From Apilactobacillus nanyangensis (GTDB lineage Bacteria; Bacillota; Bacilli; Lactobacillales; Lactobacillaceae): a DNA stretch of 64,000 nucleotides. Below the pieces are notes generated by a model. That model did not search any database, was not told the DNA's origin, and saw only the letters and a program-made list of their open reading frames with translations. The stretch covers positions 48,205-112,204 of the forward strand of contig NZ_BOLX01000003.1 in the NCBI RefSeq assembly GCF_016861915.1, written 5' to 3'. This document shows positions 1 through 8,155 of the stretch, in pieces (the first letter of the stretch is position 1; each line of letters opens with the position of its first letter). Made by a program: the position numbers and the translations under genes.

Positions 1-644
1 TCAACCTTCTTCTTTAGTGCTGAAGAATAATGACGATCAGTATATTGCCACAATACGTGAGCAACTGATGGTTCGTTCTTAGTATAAGAAGCTAACCAGT
101 ATCCATCGTATTTACTTAGTGCTTTTGAAGCATATGTTTGCATAAAGCTTAAGTATGAGTAGAAAAGAATCTTTCTAGATCCAACTAATGGACGAAGAGT
201 TGCTACCCACTTAGCTGTTGCTGCATTTGAATGCTTACGACTAATTGAAGCAGATTCAAAATCGTTTACATAAAACTTAGCATTTGGTGCTCTGTTATAT
301 AAGTCACGAGCTTCTTTGGCAGCAGATGCTGATGAATTATATCTACTAAATGAGTAAACACCATAAGGCACGTTGTATTTTTCAAGCAATGCCTTGTTGT
401 GGTTAAATGTTTTATCACTGTAACTTGATCCATATTGAACTCTAAGAATTGCAAAAGGAACTTCTTTACTTAAATTTTGGGCTTTTTGGTTTGTTAGACG
501 ACCTTGCCATTCTGACAAGTCATATACGTTTTTACTACTTGCGTCTGCATGTGTATTGATGCTTCCGACTGCTCCAACCCCTGTTGTTAAAGCAAGTGAA
601 GCGACCATTGTCATCAATATTGATTTAAAACTAAACTTAATCAA
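1..644 (-). CDS. GH25 family lysozyme, secreted (3' end cut off by the window edge)
   Basis: Open reading frame running off the left edge; 214 codons are visible. It starts at TTG (644) behind AGGAGTGA. Residues 1 to about 36 form a signal peptide ending near THADA. The GH25 (muramidase) core follows: YDLSEWQG near residue 42 gives the first catalytic Asp, and FYVNDFES further on gives the Asp/Glu pair. The visible part ends in a WQYTDRHYSSALKKKV segment typical of the end of the GH25 barrel. It is a clear paralogue of the lysozyme at 52273-53607, sharing the YDxSExQGxLxxQ and WLAxYT stretches. It would cleave the MurNAc-GlcNAc bond of peptidoglycan outside the cell. Whether it has the same basic tail cannot be seen. 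Confidence 0.88.
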   Translation of the reverse strand, partial: MIKFSFKSILMTMVASLALTTGVGAVGSINTHADASSKNVYDLSEWQGRLTNQKAQNLSKEVPFAILRVQYGSSYSDKTFNHNKALLEKYNVPYGVYSFSRYNSSASAAKEARDLYNRAPNAKFYVNDFESASISRKHSNAATAKWVATLRPLVGSRKILFYSYLSFMQTYASKALSKYDGYWLASYTKNEPSVAHVLWQYTDRHYSSALKKKV

Positions 645-797
645 TATAACTCACTCCTATTTCTCTAAATGAATCTTTGATTTGCATTATAGACGCCGAA
701 TGTTTCAAGAATGATATAGTAATATTACAAAGTATGACAATTTATAATTTTTCGCAATTTTTCTCTCAAAATGCAACACTTTCTTTCATTTTAATGA

Positions 798-825
798 TTG
801 TTTTTAGAAAAATCCCGCATATAAT
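798..825 (+). promoter_or_regulatory. sigma-A-type promoter of the ABC exporter gene
   Basis: TTGTTT (798-803) and TATAAT (820-825) with a 16-bp spacer, about 45 bases before the ATG at 870. Confidence 0.55.
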
Positions 826-869
826 AGTCAATACAAATTAATTAAAGAAAAAAACAAGGAGTGAAAATA

Positions 870-2783
870 ATGTCATTCTTAGAATTAAAAAACATTCAAA
901 AATCATACTACCTAGGAAAGGACGAATTCAAAGTCCTAAAAGGAATTGATTTATCATTCGAAAAAGGCGAAATGGTATCAATCCTTGGTGAATCAGGTGG
1001 TGGTAAGTCTACATTAATGAACATCATTGGTGGATTAGACAGTAAATACGAAGGTGACGTTTTACTAAACGGAAGTTCATTAAAGCATGATACTGACAAG
1101 CAACTAGATGAATATCGTCGTAAGACAATTGGTTTCATTTTCCAAAGTTTCAATCTGATCAGTCACTTAACTATTTTAGATAACGTATTAGTTCCACTTG
1201 AAATGACTACCCTTTCAAAAAAGGAACAAGTTGCACGTGCTAAAGAATTACTTGCTAAAGTTGGTTTAAGCGATCACATCCACAAGTATCCTAACCAATT
1301 ATCTGGAGGTCAAAAGCAACGTGTTTCTATCGCCCGTGCTTTGGCTGGTGACCCAGAAATGCTAATTGCCGATGAACCAACTGGTGCATTGGATCCAGAA
1401 AACACAACTGAAATTCTACAAATCTTGGATAACATTGCTAAGGAAGGAAAATTAGTCCTAACTGTTACCCACTCTCAAAAGGTTGCTGATTACGGTACTC
1501 GTATCGTTCACATGACTGATGGTCGTATCGACGAAGACAGAACTCTTCGCGACAAGTACGCAGAAAGTGACGCACCAGCACTAGAATCAAAATCACTATC
1601 ATTTAAGTCAATCGTTAAGATGACTTGGGATAACATCAAATACAACTCAAAACGTAACTTATTAATTATCTTCGGTGGATTAATCGGTATCTTCTCCGTT
1701 GTATTCATGTTAGGTCTTGGAAACGGTGTTAGAGGATACATTAACCACGAAATTTACTCTCAAGTAAATCCGAACAGCATTCAAATTTCCCATAAAAATA
1801 CCAATGACCATTCACCTTTTACAAATAATGATGTAAAACGACTAGAAGATGTTAAGGGTGTTAAATCTGTAGAACGTGCTTTTGCTTCAACTGGTATTCA
1901 AATGAAGTCCGGTAACAATACTGCCCAATCTTCATACATGACTACTAGTTTGGCTACTATTAATGAAGATAACATCAAACATGGTACAACTCCTAAAGAC
2001 GGAGAAATCTTAATTAACACTGCTGCTGCTAAGGCATTAGACAAAAAGAACCCTAACTCAATGGTTGGTAAGGAAATCCAAGTTACATTCACCGCATCAA
2101 AGAATGGTACTCCATTCCCTGTAACTGAAAACCTAAAAATTTCAGGTGTCATTGATTCACAAAGCCCACTTACCATTATCAACTACGATACTGTTAAAGA
2201 AGCTTTAGCAAACAATGGAATCACAATTAAACCTAACTTCTTAAATGTAAACATCAAGGGTGGCGTTAACAACGTTAACCCGGTTCAAAACCGCATCAAA
2301 GCAATTAAAGTTAATGATAAGAAAGCATACAGCATCCAAGGTGCTGGTGCGATTGTATCAACTCTAAACACTTACATTAATCTTGCAGTATACGTATTAG
2401 CTGCCATTGCTGGTATTTCACTATTAGTATCAGCAATCATGATTATCGTTGTCCTATACATTAGTGTTGCTGAAAGAACTAAGGAAATTGGTATTCTACG
2501 TGCCTTAGGTGCTACTAAGGGTAACATCAGAATGCTATTCGTTAGCCAATCACTATTCCTAGGAATCTTCTCATCAGTATCAGCTGTCGTTATTTCATAC
2601 CTAATTCAATTAGGTATTAACTCAGCTGTTCACGGATTGATTGAATACTCAATCATCCAAATCTCTGTTGGTAACGCCATCTTCGGTATCGTAGTTGCCG
2701 TTATCATCAACCTACTAGCTTCAATTCTCCCTTCAAACAAGGGTGCTAAACTAGATCCAATCGAAAGTTTAAGCGCAGAATAA
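870..2783 (+). CDS. MacB-type ABC exporter: ATPase fused to FtsX-like permease
   Basis: 637 residues. The ATPase is N-terminal: Walker A GESGGGKST at 40-48, signature LSGGQ at 144-148, Walker B MLIADEP at 164-170. A first membrane helix lies at about 262-286, then a roughly 200-residue extracytoplasmic domain, then three membrane helices in the last 130 residues, the layout of MacB/BceA-type mechanotransmitting exporters in a single chain. Start chosen at ATG 870 because AAGGAG (856-861) sits 8 bases before it; a GTG at 861 overlaps that site. Such exporters move or extract peptides, lipoproteins or antimicrobial compounds; the substrate is unknown. A TetR gene follows convergently across a shared terminator, so it may or may not control this gene. 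Confidence 0.85.
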   Translation: MSFLELKNIQKSYYLGKDEFKVLKGIDLSFEKGEMVSILGESGGGKSTLMNIIGGLDSKYEGDVLLNGSSLKHDTDKQLDEYRRKTIGFIFQSFNLISHLTILDNVLVPLEMTTLSKKEQVARAKELLAKVGLSDHIHKYPNQLSGGQKQRVSIARALAGDPEMLIADEPTGALDPENTTEILQILDNIAKEGKLVLTVTHSQKVADYGTRIVHMTDGRIDEDRTLRDKYAESDAPALESKSLSFKSIVKMTWDNIKYNSKRNLLIIFGGLIGIFSVVFMLGLGNGVRGYINHEIYSQVNPNSIQISHKNTNDHSPFTNNDVKRLEDVKGVKSVERAFASTGIQMKSGNNTAQSSYMTTSLATINEDNIKHGTTPKDGEILINTAAAKALDKKNPNSMVGKEIQVTFTASKNGTPFPVTENLKISGVIDSQSPLTIINYDTVKEALANNGITIKPNFLNVNIKGGVNNVNPVQNRIKAIKVNDKKAYSIQGAGAIVSTLNTYINLAVYVLAAIAGISLLVSAIMIIVVLYISVAERTKEIGILRALGATKGNIRMLFVSQSLFLGIFSSVSAVVISYLIQLGINSAVHGLIEYSIIQISVGNAIFGIVVAVIINLLASILPSNKGAKLDPIESLSAE

Positions 2784-2805
2784 CTAGTAATTATCCTTCC
2801 CCTAA

Positions 2806-2842
2806 TAAAAAACACGCTATGAAATTCATAGCGTGTTTTTTT
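2806..2842. terminator. bidirectional terminator between ABC exporter and TetR gene
   Basis: AACACGCTATGAA and TTCATAGCGTGTT form a near-perfect hairpin, with A-run on the left and T-run on the right, so it can serve both convergent genes. Confidence 0.85.
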
Positions 2843-3395
2843 AGTATTCTCGATGCATCAAGAAATCATAGACGTAGTCCTTATCATATTGATCAAAATG
2901 ATGAACCCAAAATGTAACGACCCCCATTGCGGTAGATGAGTTATATGCCGCAAAGAGTTTGCGTTTCTTTTCATCCATCTTATCAGTAAACACTTCTGTA
3001 GTAGAGGCCACCATTTGATTAAAGAAGGCAATTAGTTTCAAGGTAAAACGAATGTCACCCTTTTCACTTAATAATAATTCTAGAATGGGTTGATTTTCTT
3101 CAATTACAGTCAAAAATTTATAAACAAACTTACCGGCTGCGGTGTTGATGTGTTCCAACTCACTGCTTTTCAATTCAACATTAGCTTCTTTAATGTCGGT
3201 AATGACACGATCTTCGATACTATCAATCAAATCCGGTTTATCAATATAGTGACGATAAAAAGTACTTCTATTAATGTTTGCGGCCTTAATAATATCACTA
3301 ACCGTTACGTCAGCGATTCCCTTGGTCTTTGCGACTTTGATTAACGCGCCCTCAATTTTATCTCTGGTAAGTTGGCGCTTGTGTTCATATTTCAC
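2841..3395 (-). CDS. TetR/AcrR family transcriptional regulator
   Basis: 184 residues from the GTG at 3395, chosen because GGAGG (3404-3408) lies 8 bases upstream; a longer reading from 3425 would place that site inside the gene. The N-terminal helix-turn-helix is plain: VTVSDIIKAANINRSTFYRHY with the usual TetR ending 'TFYRHY..K..L'. The C-terminal ligand-binding part matches no family I can name. It is divergent from the small membrane protein at 3484 with less than 90 bases between them, so that gene and its own promoter are the likeliest targets; the exporter at 870-2783 is another candidate. Confidence 0.85.
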   Translation of the reverse strand: MKYEHKRQLTRDKIEGALIKVAKTKGIADVTVSDIIKAANINRSTFYRHYIDKPDLIDSIEDRVITDIKEANVELKSSELEHINTAAGKFVYKFLTVIEENQPILELLLSEKGDIRFTLKLIAFFNQMVASTTEVFTDKMDEKKRKLFAAYNSSTAMGVVTFWVHHFDQYDKDYVYDFLMHREY

Positions 3396-3483
3396 TGTTA
3401 ATTCCTCCATAAAGTTATTCATCATTTAAATATGTATGATTGGTGTTATGATTAACTTATTAAATAGAAAAGAGATGCGTAAC

Positions 3484-3693
3484 ATGTATAAATTCGGTCT
3501 AATGAGTGGACTTATCGTCTTCTTGATAGCTGTAATGGCTGCTATCACACTCGTATTTGTTATCGGTAGAAAAATCTATTTACACAAAGCCATCAAAGTA
3601 AACATAATATTTTTGATACTGACATTAATCATTAGCATCGCCACCTATGGCATGGACAAATCGTTCATTAACTTTATTCTAACACCGATGTAA
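3484..3693 (+). CDS. small two-helix membrane protein, unknown function
   Basis: 69 residues from ATG 3484; ATG 3475 is an alternative and neither has a strong Shine-Dalgarno. Two hydrophobic segments, around residues 3-28 (ending before GRKIYLHK) and 35-54, separated by a short basic loop, so both ends are probably on the same side. It stands alone, divergent from the TetR gene, which suggests that TetR controls it. I do not recognise the family. Confidence 0.55.
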   Translation: MYKFGLMSGLIVFLIAVMAAITLVFVIGRKIYLHKAIKVNIIFLILTLIISIATYGMDKSFINFILTPM

Positions 3694-3797
3694 GCCGCAA
3701 TAGATTAACATTTTCTTAAGTTAAACCGTTTAGCTGTTATATGATTAAAACTGATGTTACGATATTAGATGTGATAATTGTTTAAGGAGTGAACTAT

Positions 3798-4664
3798 ATG
3801 CTAAAGGTTGCAACCAACCCTAGTTTCATAACAAGATATTTTCAAAGTTTTAATTGGGACGAAATCCTACATAATTTAACAAATATTGTAATCGATATCG
3901 TATTGATTTCAATCTTTTTCTTAATCTTAAAGGGAATTGGTAAACGTGTAATTAACCATCTATTTAAGAACTACGCCAAGAGAGAACGTGGTATTCCTGA
4001 AAACAGATTGAAGACTCTACACTCATTATCAGTTAACTCATACATGTACATCCTAGTATTCTTCTGGATTTACTCTGTACTAACTTTTATTGGTGTACCA
4101 ATTGGAACACTACTTGCTGGTGCTGGTCTATTCTCAGTTGCCATTGGTTTAGGTGCCCAAGGATTAGCCAGTGATATCATCAATGGTTTCTTCATTCTAT
4201 TTGAAAAACAAATTAGCATTGGAGACTACGTTACCATCGGAGACGTCACCGGTACTGTTTCTGAAATCGGTCTTAGAACCACTAAGATTAGAAGTAACAA
4301 CGATGCCTTAAACTTCATCCCTAACAGATATATTACTAACATCTGTAACATGTCTAAGGAACGCATGAAGGCAGATATCGACATTCGCGTTAACCCAGAT
4401 ACCCCTATCACTGAAGTTATTAACATTATGAAAGACATTAATGCTAAGAACATTCCAAGCACCGAAGGAATCATTGGTGATCCAGATATCCTAGGTACCG
4501 TTGATATGGGTGATGGAACAATTGCCGTTAAGGAATTCATTCCAACTACGGACGAAGCAAGATTTGATGTTCAATTCAAATTCTTACAACTATACCTTGA
4601 AGCCATTACCGCAGCTGGTATTAAGTTACCAAACAACAAGGTAATCGCCGACATTTCAAAATAA
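3798..4664 (+). CDS. MscS-family small-conductance mechanosensitive channel
   Basis: 288 residues; ATG 3798 chosen because AAGGAG (3784-3789) precedes it at 8 bases. Three membrane helices fill residues 20-125. The pore-lining helix is seen as AGAGLFSVAIGLGAQGLASD, rich in Gly/Ala as in MscS TM3, followed by the beta domain (FEKQISIGDYVTIGDVTGTV) and the alpha/beta domain with PNRYITNICNMSK. It relieves turgor after a hypo-osmotic downshift. It is 5' of a close paralogue, each with its own terminator, so this is a tandem duplication rather than one operon. Confidence 0.9.
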   Translation: MLKVATNPSFITRYFQSFNWDEILHNLTNIVIDIVLISIFFLILKGIGKRVINHLFKNYAKRERGIPENRLKTLHSLSVNSYMYILVFFWIYSVLTFIGVPIGTLLAGAGLFSVAIGLGAQGLASDIINGFFILFEKQISIGDYVTIGDVTGTVSEIGLRTTKIRSNNDALNFIPNRYITNICNMSKERMKADIDIRVNPDTPITEVINIMKDINAKNIPSTEGIIGDPDILGTVDMGDGTIAVKEFIPTTDEARFDVQFKFLQLYLEAITAAGIKLPNNKVIADISK

Positions 4665-4670
4665 AGTTTC

Positions 4671-4694
4671 AACGCCCGTTTTGGGGCGTTTTTT
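4671..4694 (+). terminator. terminator after first MscS gene
   Basis: AACGCCC / GGGGCGTT hairpin followed by a T-run. Confidence 0.8.
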
Positions 4695-4729
4695 ACTATC
4701 ATATATAAATACGAAAGGAAGTCATTATT

Positions 4730-5602
4730 ATGTTTAGTTTAGCTGCAAAAAATCCAAGTATTCTAAAGCAATATGTAGATAGTTTTAAGTGGAGCGATAT
4801 GCTTCATAATCTAACTTTTGCCGTGATTGATATTCTTTTAATTTCTATTTTCTTCCTTATTATTAAGTTAATTGGTCAAATTATCATCAACCGCCTATTC
4901 GGCAGATACCTCCAAAAACAAAAGAAGATTAGTCCCAAACGTGAAGGTACTTTGAAATCAATTTCTGCCAACACGTACAATTACATCTTAATCTTCTTCT
5001 GGTTATACTCAATTCTAAGCATCATCGGCATTCCAGTTGGTTCACTTCTAGCCGGTGCCGGTCTTGTAACCGTTGCTTTAGGTTTGGGTGCCCAAGGACT
5101 AGCAAACGACATCATCACTGGTTTCTTCATTCTATTCGAACACCAAATCGATGTCGGTGACTTCGTCGTATTAGACACCATCACAGGTACAGTATCTGAA
5201 ATCGGTCTTCGTTCAACTCAAATTCGTGGTGTCGATGACTCACTTAACTTTGTCCCTAACAGATACATCACCAATATCTGTAACATGTCCAAGGATCGTC
5301 TTAAGGCTGAAATTAACATTCGTGTTAATCCTGACAGTCCAATCCAACAAATCATTGATATCGTTAAAGACGTTAACGCTAAGAACATTCCAAACACCCA
5401 AGGAATTATCGACGAACCTCAATTATTAGGAACAGTCGATTTAGGTGACGGAACAATTGCCGTAAAGGAATGGATTCCATGTACCGACACCGAAAAGTTC
5501 AACGTGCAATTCAAGTTCCTACAATTATATCTTGAAGCAATCAAGAATGCTGGAATTATCCTACCAAACAACAAACTAATCACACCAATCCCACAAAAAT
5601 AG
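4730..5602 (+). CDS. MscS-family mechanosensitive channel, second tandem copy
   Basis: 290 residues, ATG behind GAAAGGAAG. It has the same plan as its neighbour: three helices, then AGAGLVTVALGLGAQGLAND as pore helix, FEHQIDVGDFVVLDTITGTV and PNRYITNICNMSKDR. Identity with the upstream copy is high through the pore and beta domain and lower at both ends, so the duplication is old enough for divergence. The two could form separate heptamers with different gating thresholds or mixed ones; the sequence does not decide. Confidence 0.9.
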   Translation: MFSLAAKNPSILKQYVDSFKWSDMLHNLTFAVIDILLISIFFLIIKLIGQIIINRLFGRYLQKQKKISPKREGTLKSISANTYNYILIFFWLYSILSIIGIPVGSLLAGAGLVTVALGLGAQGLANDIITGFFILFEHQIDVGDFVVLDTITGTVSEIGLRSTQIRGVDDSLNFVPNRYITNICNMSKDRLKAEINIRVNPDSPIQQIIDIVKDVNAKNIPNTQGIIDEPQLLGTVDLGDGTIAVKEWIPCTDTEKFNVQFKFLQLYLEAIKNAGIILPNNKLITPIPQK

Positions 5603-5609
5603 TCATTAT

Positions 5610-5650
5610 ATAGGTATGTTTTTTTAATTTTTTATAAAACATACCTATTT
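5610..5650 (+). terminator. terminator after second MscS gene
   Basis: TAGGTATGTTTT and AAAACATACCTA pair across a T/A-rich loop, followed by TTTTAG. Confidence 0.7.
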
Positions 5651-5674
5651 TAGATTAATTTGTGTACTAATTAT

Positions 5675-5702
5675 TTGTAACTAAATGTAAATAGTGTAAA
5701 AT
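5675..5702 (+). promoter_or_regulatory. promoter of the amino acid ABC operon
   Basis: TTGTAA (5675-5680), 16-bp spacer, TAAAAT (5697-5702), about 60 bases before the first gene. Confidence 0.5.
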
Positions 5703-5761
5703 GGTGGTTGGATTAAATTACGTATTTCCATAATTATTGTAAAAAACAAAGGAGAAGAGAT

Positions 5762-6463
5762 ATGAGCGCATGGGATATCATTCGTGATGCGACTCCTCAA
5801 TTGGTCTCGGCATGTATTGCTTACACGATTCCAATTGCAATCGTATCATTTATCATTGGTTTAACTATCGCCGTAATAACTGCTTTAGTTAAAATCTCAC
5901 ATCGTGGTGGCCTATTCAATATTGTAAAAGCATTCTTTTACTTCTACGTATGGCTATTCAGAAGTACACCACTATTGGTTCAATTATTCATCGTATTCTT
6001 TGGCCTTCCATACCTAAGAATCGCTGGAATTCTACCAGATGGGATCAGATTAACACCAGTTGTTGCTGGTATTATTACTTTCTCATTGAACACTGGTGCT
6101 TACGCTTCAGAAACCATTCGTGGTGCCATCCTATCAATTCCAGATGGTCAATGGGAAGCTGCCTACTCACTAGGCATGACCAAACGCAAGGTATTATGGA
6201 GAATTATCTTGCCACAAGCTAGTCGTGTGTCACTACCACCTTTATCCAATGAGTTTATTGGTTTGGTTAAGGATACTTCACTAGCTGCTTCAATTACTAT
6301 CGTTGAAATGTTTGAAGTCAGTCAACAAATTGCGGCTGAAAACTATCAACCATTAATTATGTACATTCTGGTAGCTGCAATCTATGCAGTCATCTGTAGT
6401 GTTCTTACAATCTTACAAAGTTACCTAGAAAAACGAGTTTCTCGTTATTCTGTAAGCAACTAG
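5762..6463 (+). CDS. polar amino acid ABC transporter permease (probably L-cystine)
   Basis: 233 residues, HisM/TcyB type. About five membrane helices; the EAA loop that contacts the ATPase reads EAAYSLGMTKRKVLWRIILPQA at about 138-159. FRSTPLLVQLFIVFFGLP near residue 65 is the conserved signature of this permease class. First gene of a three-gene operon (permease, ATPase, binding protein). The resemblance to TcyB-like cystine permeases is from memory of the family, so substrate is inference. Confidence 0.85.
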   Translation: MSAWDIIRDATPQLVSACIAYTIPIAIVSFIIGLTIAVITALVKISHRGGLFNIVKAFFYFYVWLFRSTPLLVQLFIVFFGLPYLRIAGILPDGIRLTPVVAGIITFSLNTGAYASETIRGAILSIPDGQWEAAYSLGMTKRKVLWRIILPQASRVSLPPLSNEFIGLVKDTSLAASITIVEMFEVSQQIAAENYQPLIMYILVAAIYAVICSVLTILQSYLEKRVSRYSVSN

Positions 6464-6477
6464 AAAGGAGTACGTTA

Positions 6478-7221
6478 ATGATTAATTTAAAAAACGTATC
6501 TAAAACATTTGGCAAACAACATGCATTAGATAATATCTCCCTTCAATTTCCTAAGAACAAGACCTCAGTGATTGTCGGACCTTCTGGTTCTGGTAAATCA
6601 ACTCTACTTAGATCTTTAAACCTTTTGGAAACACCAGAAACTGGTGAATACGAATTCAATGATGAAAAGATTGATTTCTCAAAGAAATTAAGTTCAAAAA
6701 CCATTCTAAACATTCGTAGAAAGACTAGTATGGTATTCCAAAGTTTTAACCTATTCCCTCACCTAACAGTTCTAAAAAACGTTATGGAAGGACAAGTACA
6801 AGTTCTAAACAAGAGTAAAGAAGAAGCCAAGGAAGTTGCCGAAAAACTTTTGGATAAAGTTGGAATGCTAGACAAAGCCGACTCATACCCAAGTCAACTA
6901 TCAGGTGGACAAGCTCAACGTGTTGCGATTGCTAGATCGTTAGCAATGCATCCCGAATACATCCTATTGGATGAACCAACCAGCGCCTTGGATCCTGAAA
7001 TTGAACTAGAAGTTCTAAAAGTGTTATTAGATTTAGCCAAAGAAAAACAATCATTAGTTATTGTTACCCATAATCTTACTTTTGCTCAACGCGTTGCCGA
7101 CAAGATTGTCTTCATTGAAGATGGTAAAGTTGGTTTCGATGGTGACACAAAGGACTTCTTTGAATCAGATGATCAAAGAATCAAAGATTTTCTTGCAGCA
7201 ATGACCCTACAAAACATTTAA
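6478..7221 (+). CDS. amino acid ABC transporter ATP-binding protein
   Basis: 247 residues, 14 bases after the permease, behind AAAGGAG. Walker [10 protein letters not shown] at about 36-44, signature LSGGQAQRVAIARSLA, Walker [15 protein letters not shown], switch His in VTHNL. GlnQ/TcyC class. It would drive uptake with the permease upstream and the lipoprotein downstream. A little more diverged at the C terminus (DFLAAMTLQNI) than GlnQ itself. Confidence 0.88.
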   Translation: MINLKNVSKTFGKQHALDNISLQFPKNKTSVIVGPSGSGKSTLLRSLNLLETPETGEYEFNDEKIDFSKKLSSKTILNIRRKTSMVFQSFNLFPHLTVLKNVMEGQVQVLNKSKEEAKEVAEKLLDKVGMLDKADSYPSQLSGGQAQRVAIARSLAMHPEYILLDEPTSALDPEIELEVLKVLLDLAKEKQSLVIVTHNLTFAQRVADKIVFIEDGKVGFDGDTKDFFESDDQRIKDFLAAMTLQNI

Positions 7222-7235
7222 GGAGATTCAATATC

Positions 7236-8048
7236 ATGAAATTTAACAAATTATTCAAGTCTCTAGCAGTTACTTTAGCCGTATTCGGTACTGGTGCTAT
7301 CTTAGCTTCATGTGGTAACAGCTCAAGCTCAAAGAACTACAAGTCAGAAGTAACTAGCAGTGGTAAGTTAACCATCGGTCTAGAAGGTACTTACGCACCT
7401 TACTCATACAGAAAAGATGGTAAGCTACAAGGTTTCGAAGTTGATTTAGCTAAGGATGTTGCTAAGAAGTTAGGTCTAAAAGCTAATTTTGTTGAAACTA
7501 AGTGGGACAGTTTAATTGCTGGTCTAGGTAGCAACAGATACGATGCTGTTATGAACAACATGACTGTTACTCCACAAAGAGAAAAGCTATACTCATTCTC
7601 TGACCCATACGCTTACTCATACTACACATTAATCACTAAGAGTGACAGCAAGATGATGAGCATCAATGACATCAAGGGTATGAACATTGTTGACGGTGCT
7701 GGTACTGATAACGCCGTTGTTGCTAAGAAGTTTGGTGCTAACGTTTCATCAACTCCTGACAACTCAACTGGTTACCAATTAATTCAACAAGGTCGTGCTG
7801 ATGGTACTGTTAACTCAGTTCCTGCATGGAAGTACTTTGCAAAGCACAACTCAACTAAGGGTCTAAAAGAAATTGATGTTCCAACTAAGCTACAAGCTCC
7901 AGCTGAAACTTCAATCATGTTAAACAAGAACTCAAAAGCTCTAACTAAGAAGATTAACCAAGCACTAGCTGAACTACGTAAAGATGGTACTATGAAGAAA
8001 CTTTCAATGAAGTACTTCGGTTCAGACATCACTACTAAGAACAACTAA
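7236..8048 (+). CDS. amino acid ABC transporter substrate-binding lipoprotein
   Basis: 270 residues. Lipoprotein signal: basic N terminus, hydrophobic core, lipobox LASC with the Cys at residue 26, then a Ser-rich linker. Then a family-3 solute-binding domain (GKLTIGLEGTYAPYSY, GFEVDLAKDVAKKLG, NNMTVTPQREK). The order of family-3 landmarks is that of cystine/glutamine binding proteins. Anchored outside the membrane, it delivers the amino acid to the permease at 5762-6463. A strong terminator ends the operon. Confidence 0.88.
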   Translation: MKFNKLFKSLAVTLAVFGTGAILASCGNSSSSKNYKSEVTSSGKLTIGLEGTYAPYSYRKDGKLQGFEVDLAKDVAKKLGLKANFVETKWDSLIAGLGSNRYDAVMNNMTVTPQREKLYSFSDPYAYSYYTLITKSDSKMMSINDIKGMNIVDGAGTDNAVVAKKFGANVSSTPDNSTGYQLIQQGRADGTVNSVPAWKYFAKHNSTKGLKEIDVPTKLQAPAETSIMLNKNSKALTKKINQALAELRKDGTMKKLSMKYFGSDITTKNN

Positions 8049-8065
8049 TCTTCATAATAGATACA

Positions 8066-8095
8066 AAAAAGCACTCATTATTGAGTGCTTTTTTT
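8066..8095 (+). terminator. terminator of the amino acid ABC operon
   Basis: AAGCACTCA / TGAGTGCTT hairpin followed by seven T. Confidence 0.85.
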
Positions 8096-8103
8096 ATTGG
8101 TTT

Positions 8104-8118
8104 AAATGTTATTAAGAC
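8104..8118. repeat. copy 1 of the AAATGTTATTAAGAC intergenic motif
   Basis: This 15-mer recurs exactly at 35478-35492 and in related form near 56971. Here it lies between two terminators. Function unknown. Confidence 0.4.
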
Positions 8119-8119
8119 A

Positions 8120-8155
8120 ATAAAAAAGGCCCCGGCTAGCGGAGTCTTTTTGTTA
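8120..8155 (-). terminator. terminator of the adhesin gene (minus strand)
   Basis: Read on the minus strand, GACTCCG and CGGGGCC pair (with G-U and one mismatch) around CTAGC, followed by a T-run. Confidence 0.6.
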
